Source: Bradyrhizobium sediminis
GTDB lineage: Bacteria > Pseudomonadota > Alphaproteobacteria > Rhizobiales > Xanthobacteraceae
Assembly (NCBI RefSeq): GCF_018736085.1
Contig: NZ_CP076134.1
Location: forward strand, 372,001 to 436,000
Direction of reading: 5' to 3'
DNA: 64,000 nucleotides
Shown here: positions 30,085-39,872 of the stretch, one piece after another
Position numbering within the stretch: the stretch's first letter is position 1
Layout of the letters: each line of letters opens with the position of its first letter
Made by a program: the position numbers and the translations under genes
Notes under the pieces: model-generated
The model's input: only the letters and a program-made list of their open reading frames with translations
Databases searched by the model: none
What the model was told of the DNA's origin: nothing

Positions 30085-30564
30085 ATGCCCCAGGACCATC
30101 TCGCCGCACCGACGCCGCTGGAGGAGCATCGCAAGCTCGCCGCGTTCGCGGGCGAGTGGAGCGGGGAAGAGATGGTGTATCCGTCGCGCTGGAACGAAGG
30201 CGGCCCCGCCACCTCGCACGTCTCGGCCCGTATCGATCTCAACGGCTTCTATCTGATCCAGGACACCAGGCAGACCCGCGACGGCAAGGAAAGCTTCGCC
30301 ACCCATGGCGTCTTCACCTACGACCGGGAAGACCGACTCTACAAATTGTTCTGGCACGATTCGCTCGGCTATTACCCGCCGTCGCCGGCCTCCGGCGGCT
30401 GGACCGGCAAGACCCTGATCCTGGTGCGCGGCTCGCTGCGCGGCAATGCGCGCCATGTCTATGAGATCATCGACGACAACAGCTACACCATGAAAATCCA
30501 GTTCTCGCCCGACGCCGAAGGATGGGCCGACGTCCTCACCGGCGTGTACCGCCGCATTCACTGA
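30085..30564 (+). CDS. DUF1579 family protein inserted between sucC and sucD
   Basis: 159-residue soluble protein of the DUF1579 type, a predicted calycin-like beta-barrel. Typical features are the N-terminal helix [21 protein letters not shown], the regular beta-strand pattern, and paired aromatic/Asp residues ([19 protein letters not shown]). No signal peptide or catalytic motif. The start is 4 bases after the sucC stop with GGGAG inside the sucC end, so it is surely co-translated with sucC; sucD follows 34 bases later. Function unknown; position suggests a link to succinyl-CoA synthetase or simply operon hitch-hiking. Confidence 0.85.
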   Translation: MPQDHLAAPTPLEEHRKLAAFAGEWSGEEMVYPSRWNEGGPATSHVSARIDLNGFYLIQDTRQTRDGKESFATHGVFTYDREDRLYKLFWHDSLGYYPPSPASGGWTGKTLILVRGSLRGNARHVYEIIDDNSYTMKIQFSPDAEGWADVLTGVYRRIH

Positions 30565-30598
30565 TCCCTGCCGCTCTTCCGCGAAAGCAATCCCAACC

Positions 30599-31483
30599 AT
30601 GTCCATCCTGATCGACAAGAACACGAAAGTCATTTGCCAGGGCTTTACCGGCAAGAACGGCACGTTCCACTCCGAGGCCGCGATCGCCTACGGCACCAGG
30701 ATGGTCGGCGGCACCTCGCCGGGCAAAGGCGGTTCGAAACACCTCAATCTGCCTGTCTTCGACACCGTAAAGGAAGCGCGCGAGAAGACCGGCGCCAACG
30801 CCAGCGTGATCTACGTGCCGCCGCCGGGTGCGGCGGACGCGATCTGCGAAGCCATCGATGCGGAAATTCCGCTGATCGTCTGCATCACCGAAGGCATCCC
30901 GGTGCTCGACATGGTCCGGGTGAAGCGCTCGCTGTCGGGCTCGAAGTCGCGGCTCATTGGCCCCAATTGTCCGGGCGTGATGACCGCGGGCGAATGCAAG
31001 ATCGGCATCATGCCGGCCAATATCTTCACGCCGGGCAGTGTCGGCATCGTCTCGCGCTCAGGCACGCTGACCTATGAAGCGGTGTACCAGACCAGCCAGG
31101 AAGGCCTCGGCCAGACCACCGCGGTCGGCATCGGCGGCGACCCGGTCAAGGGCACCGAATTCATCGACATACTGGAGATGTTCCTGGCCGACCCCAAGAC
31201 CACCTCGATCGTGATGATCGGCGAAATCGGCGGTTCGGCTGAGGAAGACGCCGCCCAGTTCATCAAGGACGAGGCCAAGCGGGGCCGCAAGAAGCCGATG
31301 GTCGGCTTCATCGCTGGCGTCACCGCCCCTCCCGGCCGCCGCATGGGCCATGCCGGCGCGATCATTTCCGGCGGCAAGGGCGACGCCGGTTCCAAGACCG
31401 CGGCGATGGAATCGGCCGGAATCACGGTCTCGCCATCCCCGGCGCGGCTCGGAAAGACTCTTGTCGAAAAATTGAAGTCTTAA
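30599..31483 (+). CDS. sucD: Succinyl-CoA synthetase alpha subunit
   Basis: Alpha subunit of succinyl-CoA synthetase, carrying the CoA-binding Rossmann domain and the phosphorylated histidine. The 294 residues show [14 protein letters not shown] (CoA site), [11 protein letters not shown] and the active-site His251 in [12 protein letters not shown]. Normal length. Same operon as sucC and the DUF1579 gene; sucA follows after 134 bases. Confidence 0.98.
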   Translation: MSILIDKNTKVICQGFTGKNGTFHSEAAIAYGTRMVGGTSPGKGGSKHLNLPVFDTVKEAREKTGANASVIYVPPPGAADAICEAIDAEIPLIVCITEGIPVLDMVRVKRSLSGSKSRLIGPNCPGVMTAGECKIGIMPANIFTPGSVGIVSRSGTLTYEAVYQTSQEGLGQTTAVGIGGDPVKGTEFIDILEMFLADPKTTSIVMIGEIGGSAEEDAAQFIKDEAKRGRKKPMVGFIAGVTAPPGRRMGHAGAIISGGKGDAGSKTAAMESAGITVSPSPARLGKTLVEKLKS

Positions 31484-31503
31484 TTCAATTCTTGGTTCTT
31501 TTC

Positions 31504-31521
31504 GAGGCGAACATTCGCCTC
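31504..31521. promoter_or_regulatory. Inverted repeat in sucD-sucA gap
   Basis: GAGGCGAA-CA-TTCGCCTC, a perfect 8-bp dyad 21 bases after the sucD stop and 97 bases before sucA. There is no T-run on the plus strand, so it is not a classic terminator; it could be an operator or a processing or stability hairpin between sucD and sucA messages. Confidence 0.45.
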
Positions 31522-31617
31522 AAATAGGGTAAAAGACGTCCTATGACGCTGATCCGGTGTCCGGATCGGCCGTTGCGCCGTATTCCATGCGCTATCGAAA
31601 TTACCCAGGACGCCAGT

Positions 31618-34575
31618 ATGTCTCGCCAGGACGCGAACGCCGCCTTTGCCCTCTCCTCTTTTTTGCAGGGCACCAATGCTCCCTACATCGATGATCTCTA
31701 TGCCCGTTACGAGAAAGACCCCGCCTCGGTCGACGCCGATTGGCAGGCGTTTTTCAAGAGCCTGAAGGACGCGCCGGCCGATGCCCGGAAGAACGCCGAA
31801 GGACCTTCCTGGGGGCGGGACAACTGGCCGCTGACGCCGCGCGACGACCTGACCTCGGCGCTCGACGGCAACTGGGCGCAAGTCGAAAAGGCCGTCGGCG
31901 CCAAGCTTGCGGCCAGGGCGCAGCCCAAGGGCGCCGAGCTGACGGCGGCCGACATTCATCAGGCGACGCGGGATTCGGTGCGCGCGCTGATGCTGATTCG
32001 CGCCTACCGCATGCGCGGCCATTTCCACGCCAAGCTCGACCCGCTCGGGATCGAGCCGCTGCGCGACCACGAGGAACTCGATCCGCGCTCTTATGGTTTC
32101 ACGGAGGCCGATCTCGACCGGAAGATCTTCCTCGATCACGTGCTTGGCCTCGAATACGGGACCCTGCGCGAGATCGTCGCGATCTGCGACCGCACCTATT
32201 GCCAGACGGTCGGCGTCGAATTCATGCACATCACCAACGCCGCGCAGAAGGCCTGGATTCAGGAGCGCATCGAAGGTCCGGACAAGGAAATCAGCTTCAC
32301 CCGCGAGGGCCGTCGCGCCATCCTGATGAAGCTGATCGAGGCCGAGGGCTTCGAGAAATTCTGCGATCTCAAATTCACCGGCACCAAGCGGTTCGGCCTC
32401 GACGGCGGTGAATCGCTGATCCCCGCGCTGGAACAGATCATCAAGCGCGGCGGCAATCTCGGCGTGAAGGAAATCGTGCTGGGCATGCCGCATCGCGGCC
32501 GCCTCAACGTGCTCACCCAGGTGATGGGCAAGCCGCATCGCGCCCTGTTCCATGAGTTCAAGGGCGGCTCGGCCAATCCCGACGCGGTCGAGGGGTCCGG
32601 CGACGTCAAGTACCACCTCGGCGCCTCGTCGGACCGCGAGTTCGACAACAACAAGATCCATTTGTCGCTGACCGCGAACCCTTCGCATCTCGAGATCGTC
32701 GATCCGGTGGTGCTCGGCAAGGTGCGGGCCAAGCAGGACCAGCATGGCGACCCGCCGGACATGCGCATTTCCGTGCTGCCGCTTCTGATGCATGGCGACG
32801 CCGCGTTCGCCGGCCAGGGCGTGGTCGCGGAATGTTTCGGGCTGTCCGACCTCAAGGGCTACCGCACCGGCGGCTCGATTCATTTCATCGTCAACAACCA
32901 GATCGGCTTCACCACCTATCCGCGCTATTCGCGCTCCTCGCCCTATCCGTCGGACGTGGCGAAGATGATCGACGCGCCGATCTTCCATGTGAACGGCGAC
33001 GATCCCGAAGCCGTGGTGTTCGCGGCCAAGGTCGCCGTCGAATTCAGGCAGAAGTTCCACAAGCCCGTCGTCATCGACATGTTCTGCTACCGCAGGCATG
33101 GCCATAACGAGAGCGACGAGCCGGCATTCACCCAGCCGGTGATGTACAGGAAGATCGCGGCGCATCCGTCCACGCTGGCAATCTATTCCAAGCGGCTGAT
33201 CGCCGAAGGCGTGATGACCGAGGGCGAAGTCGAGAAGGCCAAGGCCGACTGGCGGGCGCGGCTCGATGCCGAACTCGATGCCGGCTCCGGCTACAAGCCG
33301 AACAAGGCCGACTGGCTGGACGGCAAATGGGCCGGCTTCAAGTCCGCCGATCAGGAAGAAGATCCGCGCCGCGGCGTCACCGGCGTCGACGTCGCGGTGC
33401 TCCGGGATATCGGCCGCAGGATCACCAAGGTGCCCGACGGTTTCAGGGTCCACCGCACCATCCAGCGCTTTCTGGAAAACCGCGAGAAAGCCATCGACAG
33501 CGGCGCCGGCATCGACTGGGCGACCGGCGAGGCGCTGGCGTTCTGCACGCTGCTGGAGGAAGGCCACCACGTCCGGCTGTCCGGCCAGGACTCGGAACGC
33601 GGCACCTTCTCGCAACGGCATTCGGTGCTGATCGATCAGGAGGACGAGAGCCGCTATACGCCGTTCAATCATCTCGGCGTCGATCAGGGGCATTACGAAG
33701 TCATCAACTCGCTGCTGTCGGAAGAGGCGGTGCTCGGCTTCGAGTACGGCTATTCGCTGGCGGAGCCGAAGGCGCTGGCAATCTGGGAAGCGCAGTTCGG
33801 CGATTTCGCCAACGGCGCGCAGGTGCTGTTTGACCAGTTCATCTCCTCGGGCGAGCGCAAATGGCTGCGCATGTCCGGCCTCGTCTGCATGCTGCCGCAC
33901 GGCTATGAGGGGCAGGGACCGGAGCATTCCTCCGCCCGGCTCGAGCGCTTCCTGCAGATGTGCGCCGAAGACAATATGCAGGTGGTCTATGCCACCACGC
34001 CTGCCAATTTCTTCCACGTGCTGCGGCGTCAGCTGCATCGCGAGATCCGCAAGCCGCTGATCCTGATGACGCCGAAGTCGCTGCTGCGGCACAAGCGCGC
34101 TGTCTCGCGGCTCGACGAAATGGGCGCGGGAACCACGTTCCACCGCATCCTCTACGATGACGCGGTGATGCTGCCGGACGAGAAGATCAAGCTGGTGCCG
34201 GACGACAAGATCCGCCGCGTGGTGCTGTGCTCGGGCAAGGTCTATTACGATCTTTACGAAGAGCGCGAAAAGCGCGGCATCGACGACGTCTACCTGATGC
34301 GGGTCGAGCAGCTCTATCCGGTGCCGCTGAAGGCGCTGGTGCAGGAACTCGGGCGCTTCAAGAGCGCCGAACTGGTCTGGTGCCAGGAAGAGCCGCGCAA
34401 CATGGGCGCGTGGCATTTCATCGAACCCTATCTCGAATGGGTGCTCAACCAGATCCACGCGCCGCACAAGCGTCCGCGTTACGCCGGACGTGCCGCGGCC
34501 GCGGCGACCGCCACCGGTTTGATGTCGAAGCATCTGGCGCAGCTCAAGGCTTTCTTGGACGAGGCGCTGAACTAG
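31618..34575 (+). CDS. sucA: 2-oxoglutarate dehydrogenase E1 component
   Basis: Thiamine-diphosphate-dependent E1 of the 2-oxoglutarate dehydrogenase complex; decarboxylates 2-oxoglutarate and transfers succinyl to the E2 lipoyl group. The 985 residues start with the E2-binding segment (LQGTNAPYIDDLYARYEKDP). ThDP-domain blocks are LGMPHRGRLNVL, HGDAAFAGQG and IVNNQIGFTT; the transketolase-like domain has LPHGYEGQGPEHSSAR. The ATG at 31618 (MSRQDANAAFALSS) is the expected start; an ATG 75 bases upstream is rejected. It is followed by a palindromic repeat and then sucB. Confidence 0.98.
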   Translation: MSRQDANAAFALSSFLQGTNAPYIDDLYARYEKDPASVDADWQAFFKSLKDAPADARKNAEGPSWGRDNWPLTPRDDLTSALDGNWAQVEKAVGAKLAARAQPKGAELTAADIHQATRDSVRALMLIRAYRMRGHFHAKLDPLGIEPLRDHEELDPRSYGFTEADLDRKIFLDHVLGLEYGTLREIVAICDRTYCQTVGVEFMHITNAAQKAWIQERIEGPDKEISFTREGRRAILMKLIEAEGFEKFCDLKFTGTKRFGLDGGESLIPALEQIIKRGGNLGVKEIVLGMPHRGRLNVLTQVMGKPHRALFHEFKGGSANPDAVEGSGDVKYHLGASSDREFDNNKIHLSLTANPSHLEIVDPVVLGKVRAKQDQHGDPPDMRISVLPLLMHGDAAFAGQGVVAECFGLSDLKGYRTGGSIHFIVNNQIGFTTYPRYSRSSPYPSDVAKMIDAPIFHVNGDDPEAVVFAAKVAVEFRQKFHKPVVIDMFCYRRHGHNESDEPAFTQPVMYRKIAAHPSTLAIYSKRLIAEGVMTEGEVEKAKADWRARLDAELDAGSGYKPNKADWLDGKWAGFKSADQEEDPRRGVTGVDVAVLRDIGRRITKVPDGFRVHRTIQRFLENREKAIDSGAGIDWATGEALAFCTLLEEGHHVRLSGQDSERGTFSQRHSVLIDQEDESRYTPFNHLGVDQGHYEVINSLLSEEAVLGFEYGYSLAEPKALAIWEAQFGDFANGAQVLFDQFISSGERKWLRMSGLVCMLPHGYEGQGPEHSSARLERFLQMCAEDNMQVVYATTPANFFHVLRRQLHREIRKPLILMTPKSLLRHKRAVSRLDEMGAGTTFHRILYDDAVMLPDEKIKLVPDDKIRRVVLCSGKVYYDLYEEREKRGIDDVYLMRVEQLYPVPLKALVQELGRFKSAELVWCQEEPRNMGAWHFIEPYLEWVLNQIHAPHKRPRYAGRAAAAATATGLMSKHLAQLKAFLDEALN

Positions 34576-34585
34576 CATTTACCTA

Positions 34586-34677
34586 CGTCGTCGTGCCCGC
34601 GCTTGTCGCGGGCATCCACGTCTAACTTTTGAAAACCGACTAAGGCGTGGTTGGCCGGGACGAGCCCGGCCATGACG
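34586..34677. repeat. Palindromic repeat (family D) in the sucA-sucB gap
   Basis: Inner hairpins GCCCGCGCTTGTCGCGGGC and GGCCGGGACGAGCCCGGCC; outer parts CATCCACG and CGTGGTTGG partly pair. It occupies almost all of the 119-base gap between sucA and sucB. Confidence 0.85.
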
Positions 34678-34694
34678 CAAGAGGAAAACCAACG

Positions 34695-35921
34695 ATGACT
34701 GAAATTCGCGTTCCGACACTCGGCGAGTCCGTGACCGAGGCCACCATCGGCCGCTGGTTCAAGAAGGCCGGCGATGCCGTGGCGGTCGATGAGCCCTTGG
34801 TTGAGCTCGAGACCGACAAGGTCACGATCGAGGTTCCGGCGCCGTCCGCCGGCACCCTCGGCGACATCATCGCCAAGGATGGCGAAACCGTTGCGGTCGG
34901 CGCTTTGCTCGGCCAGATCAATGAGGGCGCTGCCGCCAAGCCGGCTGCTGCCCCCGCCAAGGTCGCGGCGCCAGCGCCCGCTGCCACGCCCGCCGCCGCG
35001 CCAAAGGCGCCGCCGTCAGACATGCCGCTGGCGCCGTCGGTGCGCAAGATTTCCGCCGAGAGCGGCATCGACGCCGCCACCGTCCCCGGCTCCGGCAAGG
35101 ACGGCCGGGTGACCAAAGGCGACATGCTGGCGGCGATCGAGAAGGCGGCCTCGGCGCCGACACCGGTCAATCAGCCCGCAGCCTCGGTGCAGGTGCGCAG
35201 CCCCTCGCCCGCCGACGATGCCGCACGCGAAGAGCGCGTGAAGATGACGCGGCTGCGCCAGACCATCGCCCGCCGCCTCAAGGACGTGCAGAACACCGCC
35301 GCGATGCTGACGACCTTCAACGAGGTCGACATGACCAACATCATGGCGATGCGGGCCCAGTACAAGGACGTATTCGAGAAGAAACACGGCAGCAAACTGG
35401 GCTTCATGGGCTTCTTCACCAAGGCCTGCGTGCAGGCGCTGAAGGACATTCCGGCCGTCAATGCCGAGATCGACGGCACCGATCTGATCTACAAGAATTA
35501 CTATCACATCGGCGTTGCGGTCGGCACCGACAAGGGCCTGGTGGTGCCGGTGCTGCACGACTGCGACCACAAGTCGATCGCCGACATCGAAAAGGGCATC
35601 GCCGATTTCGGCCGTCGCGCCCGCGACGGCCAGCTCAAGATCGACGAGATGCAGGGCGGCACCTTCACCATCACCAATGGCGGCATCTACGGTTCGCTGA
35701 TGTCGACGCCGATCCTGAACGCTCCGCAGTCCGGCATTCTCGGCATGCACAAGATCCAGGAGCGCCCGATGGCGATCGGCGGCAAGGTCGAGATCCGCCC
35801 GATGATGTATCTGGCGCTGTCCTACGATCACCGCGTGATCGACGGCAAGGAAGCGGTGACGTTCCTGGTGCGGGTCAAGGAAAACCTCGAGGATCCGGCG
35901 CGGCTGGTACTGGATCTGTAA
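34695..35921 (+). CDS. sucB: 2-oxoglutarate dehydrogenase E2 (dihydrolipoyl succinyltransferase)
   Basis: E2 core of the 2-oxoglutarate dehydrogenase complex. 408 residues: lipoyl domain 1-75 with the lipoylated Lys42 in ETDKVTI; an Ala/Pro-rich linker (about 80-115); the E1/E3-binding domain ([31 protein letters not shown], from about 115); and the catalytic domain with [13 protein letters not shown] (His379, Asp383). Only one lipoyl domain, as usual for SucB. GAGGAAAA precedes ATG 34695. It is followed by a MAPEG gene, not lpdA. Confidence 0.98.
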   Translation: MTEIRVPTLGESVTEATIGRWFKKAGDAVAVDEPLVELETDKVTIEVPAPSAGTLGDIIAKDGETVAVGALLGQINEGAAAKPAAAPAKVAAPAPAATPAAAPKAPPSDMPLAPSVRKISAESGIDAATVPGSGKDGRVTKGDMLAAIEKAASAPTPVNQPAASVQVRSPSPADDAAREERVKMTRLRQTIARRLKDVQNTAAMLTTFNEVDMTNIMAMRAQYKDVFEKKHGSKLGFMGFFTKACVQALKDIPAVNAEIDGTDLIYKNYYHIGVAVGTDKGLVVPVLHDCDHKSIADIEKGIADFGRRARDGQLKIDEMQGGTFTITNGGIYGSLMSTPILNAPQSGILGMHKIQERPMAIGGKVEIRPMMYLALSYDHRVIDGKEAVTFLVRVKENLEDPARLVLDL

Positions 35922-35991
35922 CGGGTTGCGGCCCGCGATGTCCGGCTCCGGGCCGGCATCAGCGATGCCGGTGCCAGGCCGAGGGGAAATG

Positions 35992-36393
35992 ATGCAGCCG
36001 CTGCCGACCGAAATCGTGATGCTTGGATTGGGGACCATGTTGCTGTTGGTGCAGCTGTTCCTGCAGTCGATTTCCTCCACCGTGGAGATGGGCGGCGACT
36101 ACAAGGCCGGCCCGCGCGACGAGCCGAGGGTGGTGCAGGGGATATTCGCAGGGCGCGCCGATCGCGCCTTCCGCAATCTGCTGGAGACGTTTCCGATCTT
36201 TGCCGCATTGGCGCTGGCGCTGGTCGTCACTGGACGGAACGGTGGCCTCGGGACGCTCGGCGCGGAAGCGTGGGTTGTCACCCGCGTCCTGTACGTGCCG
36301 CTCTATGTCATCCAGATTCCGTACGCGCGCAGCCTGGTCTGGCTCGTCTCGGTGCTGGCCTTGGTGGCGATGCTGGTGCGGCTGTTTCAATAG
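35992..36393 (+). CDS. MAPEG family membrane protein
   Basis: 133-residue four-helix membrane protein of the MAPEG family (eicosanoid/glutathione-metabolism-like), with the family segment RADRAFRNLLETFPIFAALALAL (from about 45). Bacterial MAPEG roles are mostly undefined. Start: two adjacent ATGs (35989, 35992); GAGGGG at 35981 gives the better spacing to the second. The frame is open 21 codons further upstream without support. It lies 70 bases after sucB and 27 bases before the SDR gene. Confidence 0.85.
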   Translation: MQPLPTEIVMLGLGTMLLLVQLFLQSISSTVEMGGDYKAGPRDEPRVVQGIFAGRADRAFRNLLETFPIFAALALALVVTGRNGGLGTLGAEAWVVTRVLYVPLYVIQIPYARSLVWLVSVLALVAMLVRLFQ

Positions 36394-36420
36394 AAGGCGT
36401 TTGACTGTGGGGGGTGAATC

Positions 36421-37167
36421 TTGACGGACAGGGTTGTAGTCATCACCGGTGGAAGCCGCGGCATCGGCCGCGCCACCGCGATTGCGGCCGCCGCGCGCGG
36501 CTTTCGGGTTTGCGTCGGCTATGCCAGCAATGAAACCGCGGCGCGCCACGTCGTCGCCGCCATCGAGGGCAAGAACGGCAAGGCGATCGCGGTGAAATGC
36601 GACGTCGGCAGCGAGAGCGACATCCTCGCGATGTTCAAGGCGGCGGATGCCTTCGGCACGCTGGGCGCGCTGGTCAACAATGCCGGCATCGTCGGGACTA
36701 CGTCGCGGGTGGACGAGATGTCCGCCGAGCGCATCCAGCGCATGATGGCGGTCAATGTCACCGGCAGCATTCTGTGCGCGCGCGAGGCGGTGAAGCGGAT
36801 GTCGACCCGCCACGGCGGCAAGGGCGGCGTCATCGTCAACCTGTCGTCGGTGGCCGCAAAGCTCGGCTCGCCCAACACCTATGTCGATTACGCGGCGTCC
36901 AAGGGCGCGATCGATTCCTTCACCATCGGCCTCGGCCACGAGGTCGCCGGTGAGGGCATTCGCGTCGCCGCGATCCGGCCCGGACTGATCGACACCGAAA
37001 TTCACGCCAGCGGCGGCGAACCCGATCGCGCCCATCGGCTTGCGAATGCGGTGCCGATGAAGCGCGTCGGCACCGCGGACGAAATCGCCAGCGCCATCGT
37101 CTGGCTGATGTCGGACGACGCGTCCTACGTGACCAGCGCCATTCTTGACGTATCGGGCGGGCGCTAA
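36421..37167 (+). CDS. SDR family oxidoreductase
   Basis: 248-residue short-chain dehydrogenase/reductase. NAD(P) motif TGGSRGIG (9-16), NNAG in the middle, catalytic Ser in VNLSSVA, and YVDYAASKG with Tyr-x-x-x-Lys; the C-terminus [14 protein letters not shown] is the usual ending. Arginine and lysine context after the glycine motif suggests an NADP preference, but this is weak. It starts with TTG at 36421 preceded by GGGGGTGA, a good ribosome binding site. The substrate is unknown. It sits between MAPEG and lpdA, within the dehydrogenase block. Confidence 0.92.
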   Translation: MTDRVVVITGGSRGIGRATAIAAAARGFRVCVGYASNETAARHVVAAIEGKNGKAIAVKCDVGSESDILAMFKAADAFGTLGALVNNAGIVGTTSRVDEMSAERIQRMMAVNVTGSILCAREAVKRMSTRHGGKGGVIVNLSSVAAKLGSPNTYVDYAASKGAIDSFTIGLGHEVAGEGIRVAAIRPGLIDTEIHASGGEPDRAHRLANAVPMKRVGTADEIASAIVWLMSDDASYVTSAILDVSGGR

Positions 37168-37202
37168 CACCCGCCACACCATCCAGCTACAGGACTTCTA
37201 TC

Positions 37203-38606
37203 ATGGCCTCCTACGATCTCGTTATCATCGGCACCGGACCCGGTGGATATGTCTGCGCGGTGCGCGCGGCGCAGCTCGGCATGAAGGTCGCCGTGGTCGA
37301 GAAGAACGCAACCCTCGGCGGCACCTGCCTCAATGTCGGCTGCATGCCGTCGAAGGCGCTGCTGCATGCCTCCGAAATGTTCGAGGAGGCCGGGCACTCC
37401 TTCGCGAAAATGGGCGTCAGCGTCTCCGCGCCGAAGCTCGATCTGCCCGCGATGATGAATTTCAAGCAGCAGGGCATCGACGGCAACGTCAAGGGCGTCG
37501 AGTTCCTGATGAAGAAGAACAAGATCGACGTCATTCACGGCAAGGGCAAGGTGCTCGGCGCCGGCAAGGTGGAAGTCACCGGCGGCGACGGCAAGGCGCA
37601 ACTGGTCGAGACCAAAAACATCGTGATCGCCACCGGCTCCGATATTGCGCGGCTGAAGGGCATCGAGATCGACGAGAAGCGCATCGTGTCGTCGACCGGC
37701 GCGCTGTCGCTCGACAAGGTGCCCGGCAAGCTCCTGATCGTCGGCGCCGGTGTGATTGGGCTCGAACTCGGCTCGGTATGGCACCGGCTCGGCGCTGAGG
37801 TTACCGTGGTGGAATTCCTCGACCGCATCCTGCCCGGCATCGACGGCGAGATCGCCAAGCAATTCCAGCGCATCCTCGAAAAGCAGGGTTTTGCATTCAA
37901 GCTCGGCGCCAAGGTCACCGGCGTCGACACCTCGGGCAAGACGTTGTCGGCCACCGTCGAGCCGGCCGCAGGCGGTGCTGCGGAAAAGCTGGAAGCCGAC
38001 GTGGTGCTGGTCTGCATCGGGCGCGTTCCCTACACCGACGGCTTGGGTCTCAAGGAAGCCGGCGTCGCGCTCGACGATCGCGGCCGCGTGCAGATCGACG
38101 CGCATTTCGCGACCAGCGTGAAGGGCGTCTACGCGATCGGCGACGTCGTCGCGGGTCCGATGCTCGCGCACAAGGCTGAGGACGAAGGCGTTGCCTGCGC
38201 CGAAATTCTCGCCGGCCAGGCCGGGCATGTGAACTACGACGCTATCCCAGGCGTTGTGTATACCACTCCGGAAGTGTCCTCCGTCGGCAAGACCGAGGAA
38301 GAGCTGAAGCAGGCCGGCGTGGCTTATACATCAGGCAAATTCCCGTTCACCGCCAATGGCCGCGCCAAGGTCAACCAGACCACCGAAGGTTTCGTGAAGG
38401 TTCTCGCAGATGCGAAAACCGATCGGGTGCTCGGCGTGCACATCATCGGCCGCGAGGCTGGCGAAATGATCCATGAAGCGGCAGTATTGATGGAGTTCGG
38501 CGGTTCCGCCGAGGACCTGGCGCGCACCTGTCATGCCCATCCGACCCGATCGGAAGCCATCAAGGAAGCCGCGCTTGCGGTCGGCAAGCGCGCGATCCAT
38601 ATGTGA
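37203..38606 (+). CDS. lpdA: Dihydrolipoyl dehydrogenase (E3)
   Basis: Flavoprotein that reoxidises the E2 lipoyl groups with NAD. The 467 residues show the FAD site [10 protein letters not shown], redox-active Cys42 and Cys47 (GGTCLNVGC), the NAD site [11 protein letters not shown] and the C-terminal catalytic pair His446/Glu451 in HPTRSE. Its position after sucAB identifies it as the E3 of the 2-oxoglutarate dehydrogenase complex, though it may also serve other complexes. A small membrane-protein gene follows 30 bases later. Confidence 0.97.
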   Translation: MASYDLVIIGTGPGGYVCAVRAAQLGMKVAVVEKNATLGGTCLNVGCMPSKALLHASEMFEEAGHSFAKMGVSVSAPKLDLPAMMNFKQQGIDGNVKGVEFLMKKNKIDVIHGKGKVLGAGKVEVTGGDGKAQLVETKNIVIATGSDIARLKGIEIDEKRIVSSTGALSLDKVPGKLLIVGAGVIGLELGSVWHRLGAEVTVVEFLDRILPGIDGEIAKQFQRILEKQGFAFKLGAKVTGVDTSGKTLSATVEPAAGGAAEKLEADVVLVCIGRVPYTDGLGLKEAGVALDDRGRVQIDAHFATSVKGVYAIGDVVAGPMLAHKAEDEGVACAEILAGQAGHVNYDAIPGVVYTTPEVSSVGKTEEELKQAGVAYTSGKFPFTANGRAKVNQTTEGFVKVLADAKTDRVLGVHIIGREAGEMIHEAAVLMEFGGSAEDLARTCHAHPTRSEAIKEAALAVGKRAIHM

Positions 38607-38636
38607 TCGACGCCCGGCCGGGCGGGAACAAAACTC

Positions 38637-39167
38637 ATGATGCACCGCCTGCTACAGCCACTCTGGGTTCTGCTTGCGATCATATTTTTGATCGAGGCCT
38701 GGCTGTGGGATCATCTCGAGCCGATCGTGGCCTGGGTGGTCGAGCGGATTCCGCTGCGCGAGTTCAAGCATTGGCTGACCGCACGGATCGACAGGCTGTC
38801 GCCGGCGATGACGTTGATCGTGTTCATCGTGCCGGTGATTCTGCTGTTTCCGCTGAAGCTGTTCGGCCTCTGGCTGCTGACTCACGAATACTGGCTCAGC
38901 GCGATCACGACGATCGTGTTCGCGAAATTCCTCGGCGTCGGCGTCACCGCCTTCATCTTCGATGTGACGCGGCCGAAACTGCTCGAGATGGAGTGGTTCG
39001 AAAAGCTCTATGAACTCGTGCTGACGCTGCGGGCGAAAGCCGCCGCATTGGTCGATCCGATCAAGCGGCGGATCAAGGAAATCCTGCGCGGCGACGGCGA
39101 CGGCTGGTCATCGCGGACGCTGCGGCTGATCCAGCGTTTTCGCAAGAGCGTGCACGAGGCACGCTGA
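38637..39167 (+). CDS. Conserved hypothetical membrane protein
   Basis: 176 residues, no family recognised. Helices are visible at about 8-24, 56-80 and 84-108; the C-terminal third is basic and probably cytoplasmic (VDPIKRRIKEILRGDGDG). It follows lpdA by 30 bases and is likely its operon end. The convergent DUF4337 gene ends only 10 bases away, leaving no space for an ordinary terminator between them. Confidence 0.75.
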   Translation: MMHRLLQPLWVLLAIIFLIEAWLWDHLEPIVAWVVERIPLREFKHWLTARIDRLSPAMTLIVFIVPVILLFPLKLFGLWLLTHEYWLSAITTIVFAKFLGVGVTAFIFDVTRPKLLEMEWFEKLYELVLTLRAKAAALVDPIKRRIKEILRGDGDGWSSRTLRLIQRFRKSVHEAR

Positions 39168-39177
39168 GTTCGCCCCG

Positions 39178-39768
39178 CTACATCAGATGCACGGCATGCG
39201 GCGCGAACAGGCCGATCGCCGTGAAGGCGAGTCCGGCGATTGCCAGCAAGCCTGATACCCAGGCCAGCGCGATCATGCCGGTGATGATGGTCGCCGACGC
39301 CAGCACGATGCCGATCTGAAACGCCGCCGAGGCGACCTCGTAATGATGGTATCGCGCCATCGCGAGGTCGCGATCGTGCTCGGCATGCTTGGCGCGTTCG
39401 GCCAGTTGCTCCGAGCCTTCGCCGGTTTCCGGCTCCGAGCGGTAGCGCGCCGCGGTCTTCTTCCAGGCCTCGATCTGCTTCTGCAGCGCCGCCTTGGTGG
39501 CATCGTCGCCCATGACACCGAGACTTAGCCTGGCCTGATCAGATGTCGCCTCGACCACGGTGCGGCGGATGCTCTTGGCCTGGAAGAACGCCCAGAGGTT
39601 CGAGGCTTCGACGTTCTTGCTGATGGACAGGGTCTGCGCGCCCTTGCCCAGCGTCTCCGACAGAGCCAGAAACAGCGCGATCACCGCGATCAGCAATGCG
39701 ATGTTCTTGTTGGAGCCGGATGCGTGCTCGGCGTGCTCCGCGTGCTCCATGCTTTCATGTGCGCCCAT
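39178..39768 (-). CDS. DUF4337 membrane protein with His/Glu-rich N-terminus
   Basis: 196-residue DUF4337 protein. The N-terminus has the tandem repeat EHAEHAEHA (8-16). Helix 1 is about 22-39 (NIALLIAVIALFLALSETLG), a charged helical middle region (ALQKQIEAWKKTAARYRSEPETG) is probably extramembrane, and two helices close the C-terminus. The start at 39768 has GGGGAGAG upstream. Function unknown; the His/Glu cluster could bind a metal (inference). Confidence 0.85.
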   Translation of the reverse strand: MGAHESMEHAEHAEHASGSNKNIALLIAVIALFLALSETLGKGAQTLSISKNVEASNLWAFFQAKSIRRTVVEATSDQARLSLGVMGDDATKAALQKQIEAWKKTAARYRSEPETGEGSEQLAERAKHAEHDRDLAMARYHHYEVASAAFQIGIVLASATIITGMIALAWVSGLLAIAGLAFTAIGLFAPHAVHLM

Positions 39769-39872
39769 GATTCTCTCCCCCGTGTGGACTCATCCACGAT
39801 TGACTGAACAATACCGCCTGCGCAAGAGCCAAGCGGATATGACGGAAGTGTGTCAGGTTTGAAGGGATGCGT

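Noticed and set aside
31480..34578. 1032-codon open frame antisense to sucA
   Set aside because: Same codon-bias shadow; no ribosome binding site, no recognisable family, and the sense gene is unmistakable.
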